From: Blastopirellula sediminis
GTDB lineage: Bacteria > Planctomycetota > Planctomycetia > Pirellulales > Pirellulaceae
Assembly: GCF_020966755.1 (NCBI RefSeq)
Contig: NZ_JAJKFT010000004.1
Location: forward strand, 1 to 64,000
Reading direction: 5' to 3'
Length of the DNA: 64,000 nt
Shown piece by piece: positions 60,528 to 64,000 of the stretch. Each line of letters begins with the position of its first letter. Position 1 is the first letter of the stretch. The position numbers and the translations under genes are program-made. The notes below the pieces were generated by a model. It made no database searches and was not told the DNA's origin. It saw only the letters and a program-made list of their open reading frames with translations.

Positions 60528-61484
60528 GTGGCGATTCTAATCACCGGCGGGGCCGGATTTATCGGCAGTCACTTGATCGAGCGTCTGCTCGCCCGATCGA
60601 GCGACGATCTGATCAGCATCGACAATTTCAACGACTACTATGATCCGGCCCTGAAGCGAGCGAACGCCGCCCGGTTCGATAATGAGCCCCGCGTGACGCA
60701 AATCGAAACCGATTTTTGCGATCCCGGCGCCATGGAGAACCTGTTCACCACGCACCGGATCGATTCAGTCGTCCATCTCGGCGCGTACGCCGGCGTGCGG
60801 GTCAGCGTCGCTGAGCCCCACATTTACCAGCATACGAATGTCGGCGGGACGCTCAACTTGCTCGAGACGGTCCGTCGCCACCCGGTGAAGCGGTTCCTGC
60901 TCGCCTCCTCTTCGACCGTTTATGGCCGCGGCGCGGCGATTCCGTTTCATGAAGATTCGCACCACGGAGTTCCGGCTAGTCCTTATGGGGCTACCAAGCG
61001 TGCGGCCGAATTGTTGGGGCTCTGCTACGCCGAACTGCATGGGACGCCGGTCGTATGCTTGCGTCCGTTCAGCGTCTACGGTCCGCGGCTGCGGCCTGAC
61101 TTGGCCCTGACGATCTTCGCCAAAGCGATCCATACCGGCGCGACGATTCCGCTGTTTGGCGACGGGACGATCCGCCGCGACTTTACCCACGTCAGCGATA
61201 TCTGCGACGGGTTGATCTCGGCATTGACGGCCGAGAATGTGGTTGGCGAGACGATCAATTTGGGGCATAGCGATCCGATCGAAATGCGGGGGCTGATCGC
61301 CTTGTTGGAATCGGCGTTCGGTAAAAAGGCGAACATCCAGAAGCTTCCCGAGCGGCCGGAAGATCTGCCGGTGACGTTCGCCAATTTGGACAAAGCGCAT
61401 CACCTGCTGAACTACCACCCGCAAGTGCCGATCGAAGCCGGGATTCGCGAGTACGTCGAGTGGTTCCAATCGTGGTACGGCTAG
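60528..61484 (+). CDS. Nucleotide-sugar epimerase, UDP-glucuronate 4-epimerase-like
   Basis: 318 residues. ITGGAGFIGSHLIERLLARS binds NAD, SPYGATKRAAELLGL holds the catalytic Tyr and Lys, and NFNDYYDPALKRANAA is characteristic of UDP-glucuronate 4-epimerases. It should produce UDP-galacturonate or a related sugar. Start GTG 60528 with AAGGAG further upstream. With the decarboxylase at 59048, it uses the same precursor, UDP-glucuronate, for surface polysaccharides. Confidence 0.9.
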   Translation: MAILITGGAGFIGSHLIERLLARSSDDLISIDNFNDYYDPALKRANAARFDNEPRVTQIETDFCDPGAMENLFTTHRIDSVVHLGAYAGVRVSVAEPHIYQHTNVGGTLNLLETVRRHPVKRFLLASSSTVYGRGAAIPFHEDSHHGVPASPYGATKRAAELLGLCYAELHGTPVVCLRPFSVYGPRLRPDLALTIFAKAIHTGATIPLFGDGTIRRDFTHVSDICDGLISALTAENVVGETINLGHSDPIEMRGLIALLESAFGKKANIQKLPERPEDLPVTFANLDKAHHLLNYHPQVPIEAGIREYVEWFQSWYG

Positions 61485-61561
61485 AATTTGGCTTTCGCTG
61501 CGCCGCCGGTTATCCTGATATCGATTTCCTACCTTTCCGCATTCTCACCGGAGGCGTCCTG

Positions 61562-62206
61562 ATGTCGGTTCGCGCTCAATCCTTATTCGCTTGCGCTTTG
61601 CTCGTTCTACTCTCCGTCGGCGCTATGGCGCATGCGGAAGAGCAACCGTGGCGTTCGCTGTTTGACGGCAAGAACCTGGGAGACTGGAAGCCGGTCAACT
61701 TTGGCGGGGAAGGGGAGGTCACCGTCGAGGATGGCGCGATCATCATGGCGCAGGGAGTCAGTCTGACCGGCGTTACCTATCAAAAGAAGCCGCCGAAGAC
61801 AAACTACGAAATCCGCTTCGAGGCGAAACGCCTGGAAGGAATCGACTTTTTCGCCGGACTTACCTTTCCGGTCGGCGATTCGTTTTGCAGCTGGATTAAC
61901 GCCGGCTGGGGCGGCGCGGTCGTTGGGCTGTCGAGCATCGACGGCAATGACGCATCGCAGAACGAAACGACCAAGTACATCGGGTTCGACGACAACCGTT
62001 GGTATCGCTTTCGCCTGAAGGTGACGCCGGAGAAGATCCAAGCCTGGATCGACGACAAACTGACGATCGATCAGAACATCAAGGATCGCAAAATCACGAC
62101 CCGCAATGAAGTGACCGATTCGCAGCCGCTCGGTTTCTCGGCCTGGCAAACGACCGCGGCGCTGCGGAAGATCGAGATTCGCGAACTGCCGAAGAAAGCG
62201 GACTAG
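61562..62206 (+). CDS. Secreted DUF1080 (3-keto-disaccharide hydrolase-type) protein
   Basis: 214 residues with a signal peptide ([19 protein letters not shown]). The DUF1080 beta-sandwich starts with [20 protein letters not shown] and ends with [18 protein letters not shown]. Some family members cleave 3-keto-disaccharides; this cannot be confirmed here. ATG 61562 follows GGAGG. It converges on the next DUF1559 gene with a 4-bp overlap of stops. Confidence 0.9.
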   Translation: MSVRAQSLFACALLVLLSVGAMAHAEEQPWRSLFDGKNLGDWKPVNFGGEGEVTVEDGAIIMAQGVSLTGVTYQKKPPKTNYEIRFEAKRLEGIDFFAGLTFPVGDSFCSWINAGWGGAVVGLSSIDGNDASQNETTKYIGFDDNRWYRFRLKVTPEKIQAWIDDKLTIDQNIKDRKITTRNEVTDSQPLGFSAWQTTAALRKIEIRELPKKAD

Positions 62207-63174
62207 TTCTTGTAGTCCGATTCGTTCAGGATGTAGGTCAGCGGGCCAGATCCGCCGGCGCGAACTTTCGTCGCATCCGTGACGAGCAACTGAGCGTAAA
62301 CCAAGTAGCTGATCTTTTCCGAGAGTCTAAAAGCGGAGCCGTCTCCCATCGCAGCGATGACGATGCTGGGATGTTCTGAAGAAGGTCGAGGCGCCGAACC
62401 GCGAGCAAGATCGTACTTATCGCCGTTGATCGACATCCAAGTGGCCGATGGGGGATTCACGACGGTCGCTCCGCTGGTGAACCATGACATCACGACTCCA
62501 CTTTTTAGCCCGTAGGTCGCTGGAGGAGCTGGAGGAGGTGTACCAACGACTTGGAGCGTTGGCGCGAGTACATACCAATCGGATGCCTGCAGGTTCTCTG
62601 AAAGCAACAGCGTATTGCTGAGCCCATCCTTAATGGATGCGTCCGTGATTTTCGGCTTCGGCGTACTGGGCGCCAGACTGCCGCGATATGCGAAGATGCC
62701 GTTTTCCGATCCTTCCATGGTATAGACGCCGGTCGAAGCGAGGATGCCCTGACTCGCCCTGCCGCCGTTTGCGCAGTACGAATTGAATGCACCGAGCCAG
62801 TCTTCGCGATTGCTGGGGCAAATCAACAGGTTAATCCGAGGAGTCAAGGTGCTGGGGGGCGGTGTGACAGTACCGGTGTAGGAACTCCAGTTTTCGGAAA
62901 GTGCGGTTTGTTCGACATACGGAAAGATCGCTTGAATCCAGGTCTGGTCATTCGCCACATTCATTGGCTCGACATAACCCGGAAAGTGCTTTTTGTTGAT
63001 CGTGAATTGCGTCACGCCCAGCGCTAATTGCTTTTGATTATTAAGACAAGTCGTTTGTCGCGCGGTTTCGCGCGCATAGTTTACCGCGGGCAACAGCAAG
63101 CCTGCCAAGATGCCGATGATGGCGATAACGACCAATAATTCCACGAGGGTGAAACCGCGACGAGCCAGAGACAT
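62203..63174 (-). CDS. DUF1559 domain protein with pilin-like N-terminus
   Basis: 323 residues starting [21 protein letters not shown], then [17 protein letters not shown]. It carries a version of the C-terminal motif in [19 protein letters not shown], more divergent than in the other two DUF1559 proteins of the window. ATG 63174 has CGGAG upstream and is preferred over ATG 63210. It stands alone and reads away from the riboswitch. Function unknown. Confidence 0.92.
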   Translation of the reverse strand: MSLARRGFTLVELLVVIAIIGILAGLLLPAVNYARETARQTTCLNNQKQLALGVTQFTINKKHFPGYVEPMNVANDQTWIQAIFPYVEQTALSENWSSYTGTVTPPPSTLTPRINLLICPSNREDWLGAFNSYCANGGRASQGILASTGVYTMEGSENGIFAYRGSLAPSTPKPKITDASIKDGLSNTLLLSENLQASDWYVLAPTLQVVGTPPPAPPATYGLKSGVVMSWFTSGATVVNPPSATWMSINGDKYDLARGSAPRPSSEHPSIVIAAMGDGSAFRLSEKISYLVYAQLLVTDATKVRAGGSGPLTYILNESDYKN

Positions 63175-63490
63175 TCGCTTCGCTCCGTGATAAGCGCGAA
63201 AAGCCAGCATGAGGAAAAGGGAGAAGGGAAGCTAGCGCAGGAAAAGCCTTGCCAGAACTTCATTTTGTCAAAACCGTGCGCCTAAGTCCAGACATTGGAT
63301 CGCGTTAGCGGGAATTCCGGCCCCCTGAACCCCAGATGGTAAGGGAAATTCTCCACAGAATGCTGACATATCCTCCGCAGGCTTCAAAATGGGAAGAATT
63401 CGAGTAACCCGCAGGATAGGAAAAAGCCGATGACTCATGCGTCAATCTACGTTTTCCGCATAAGCCTGGGAAACGAGCAAGGACGCACGT
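63175..63490. other. Divergent intergenic region
   Basis: About 315 bp between the DUF1559 start (minus) and the cobalamin riboswitch (plus). No gene is supported. It should hold both promoters, but I cannot assign clear elements by eye. Confidence 0.4.
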
Positions 63491-63647
63491 TTCGCCGGAT
63501 TTCAGGGAAGCGGAGTGAAAAGCTCCCGCCGCCCCGCGACTGTAACGAGGACGAACGCCCCGAAAAACCACTGACCTTAACGGTCCGTTAGGGTTGGGAA
63601 GGAGGGCCAGTAGAACGAATCGGAGCCAGGATATCTGGTCCGGCGAA
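63491..63647 (+). promoter_or_regulatory. Cobalamin (B12) riboswitch
   Basis: The aptamer is closed by a perfect 9-bp P1 stem (TTCGCCGGA at 63491-63499, TCCGGCGAA at 63639-63647). Conserved parts follow in order: GGGAAGCGGAGTGAAAAGC, CCCCGCGACTGTAAC, CCACTG, GGGAAGG and the B12 box AGCCAGGATATCTGGTCC. It ends 42 bases before the TonB receptor start. A CCTCGAGG hairpin next to the ribosome site at 63670-63688 could be the expression platform. When adenosylcobalamin binds, the receptor should be switched off. Confidence 0.95.
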
Positions 63648-63689
63648 GTCACTATTCGAATCAAGTTTTTCCTCGAGGGAAGGGAAACG

Positions 63690-64000
63690 ATGCGATTTCG
63701 CTGGACTTCGGCATGCGCAGTAGCCGCATGTCTCTCGTGGTTACCAACCACGCTCCCGGCTCAAATGCCGGAACCTGAATCTCCCCTGGCCGAGACCGAG
63801 ATCGCGCCGCTCGACAATTCGGAGCAAGAGATGACCTTGCCCGAAGTCGAAGTGGTCGGACGGCTCGACTCCTTTCCCGCCAATCCGTTACCGGATGACG
63901 CCGCGATCACGCCGACTGGAACGACGGTCGCCGTCGGCAAGACCGGCAGTAGCGTGACGGTCATCACCGCTGAAGAAATTCAGCGAACCCAACAAACGAC
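63690..64000 (+). CDS. TonB-dependent receptor, probably cobalamin-related (partial)
   Basis: The reading frame runs open to the window end (103 residues seen). A signal peptide (SACAVAACLSWLPTTLPA) is followed by MTLPEVEVVGRLDSF and then VGKTGSSVTVITAEEIQRTQ, the start of the plug domain. This is the layout of an outer-membrane TonB-dependent receptor. Control by the B12 riboswitch directly upstream makes a BtuB-like cobalamin receptor likely. The barrel lies outside the window. Confidence 0.9.
   Translation, partial: MRFRWTSACAVAACLSWLPTTLPAQMPEPESPLAETEIAPLDNSEQEMTLPEVEVVGRLDSFPANPLPDDAAITPTGTTVAVGKTGSSVTVITAEEIQRTQQT

Overview
The window looks like ordinary chromosome from a planctomycete, most likely of the Pirellulaceae (Blastopirellula/Bremerella type). 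This is inferred from gene families typical of that phylum: three DUF1559 proteins with pilin-like N-termini, a DUF1501 plus DUF1549/DUF1553 pair, a large multi-CxxCH peroxidase-like protein, a DUF1080 protein, a PmoA/DUF6807 protein, and many secreted or lipoprotein genes seen mainly in this phylum. The sequence is GC-rich. Genes sit on both strands in short operons. I see no transposase, phage, plasmid or CRISPR sequence.

Layout. 0-6 kb: a DUF1559 protein with a small lipoprotein, a Tat-exported metallophosphoesterase, a small membrane protein, tRNA-Leu(GAG), a GAF/PP2C phosphatase and a small unknown protein. 6-11 kb: a three-gene proton-translocating transhydrogenase operon (minus strand) and the rplM-rpsI operon. 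11-19 kb: the DUF1501/DUF1549 pair, a membrane protein, an S41 (CtpA-like) protease, a response regulator and a class II histone-deacetylase-like hydrolase. 19-25 kb: a low-complexity secreted protein, a HEAT-repeat lipoprotein, and a DUF4430 + DUF6580 pair. 25-35 kb: a beta-oxidation operon (fused hydratase/dehydrogenase, thiolase, acyl-CoA ligase, acyl-CoA dehydrogenase) followed by ispD and tyrS. 34-46 kb: envelope proteins (DUF11 lipoprotein, thioredoxin-like/CAP fusion, a 716-residue secreted protein), a TolC-family protein and an overlapping WYL regulator. 46-50 kb: tmk-holB, a PL9-like beta-helix protein and an ADP-ribosylglycohydrolase. 50-57 kb: a DUF1559/tri-CxxCH peroxidase pair, YjbQ, csrA, small conserved proteins and a PmoA-like protein. 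57-64 kb: a secreted unknown, an ATL-endonuclease V fusion, two nucleotide-sugar SDR enzymes flanking a VanZ protein, DUF1080, a third DUF1559 protein, and a cobalamin riboswitch controlling a TonB-dependent receptor cut by the window end.

Two things stand out beyond the gene list. First, several families of palindromic intergenic repeats (about 40-190 bp) lie almost entirely at the 3' ends of genes. Second, there are unusual domain combinations: an alkyltransferase-like domain lacking its cysteine fused to endonuclease V, a thioredoxin-like domain lacking CxxC fused to a CAP-like domain, and a transhydrogenase subunit preceded by a signal peptide and an acidic Pro/Glu/Ala linker. I did not find one clearly new multi-gene system. 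The best leads are these fusions and the 3'-end repeats.
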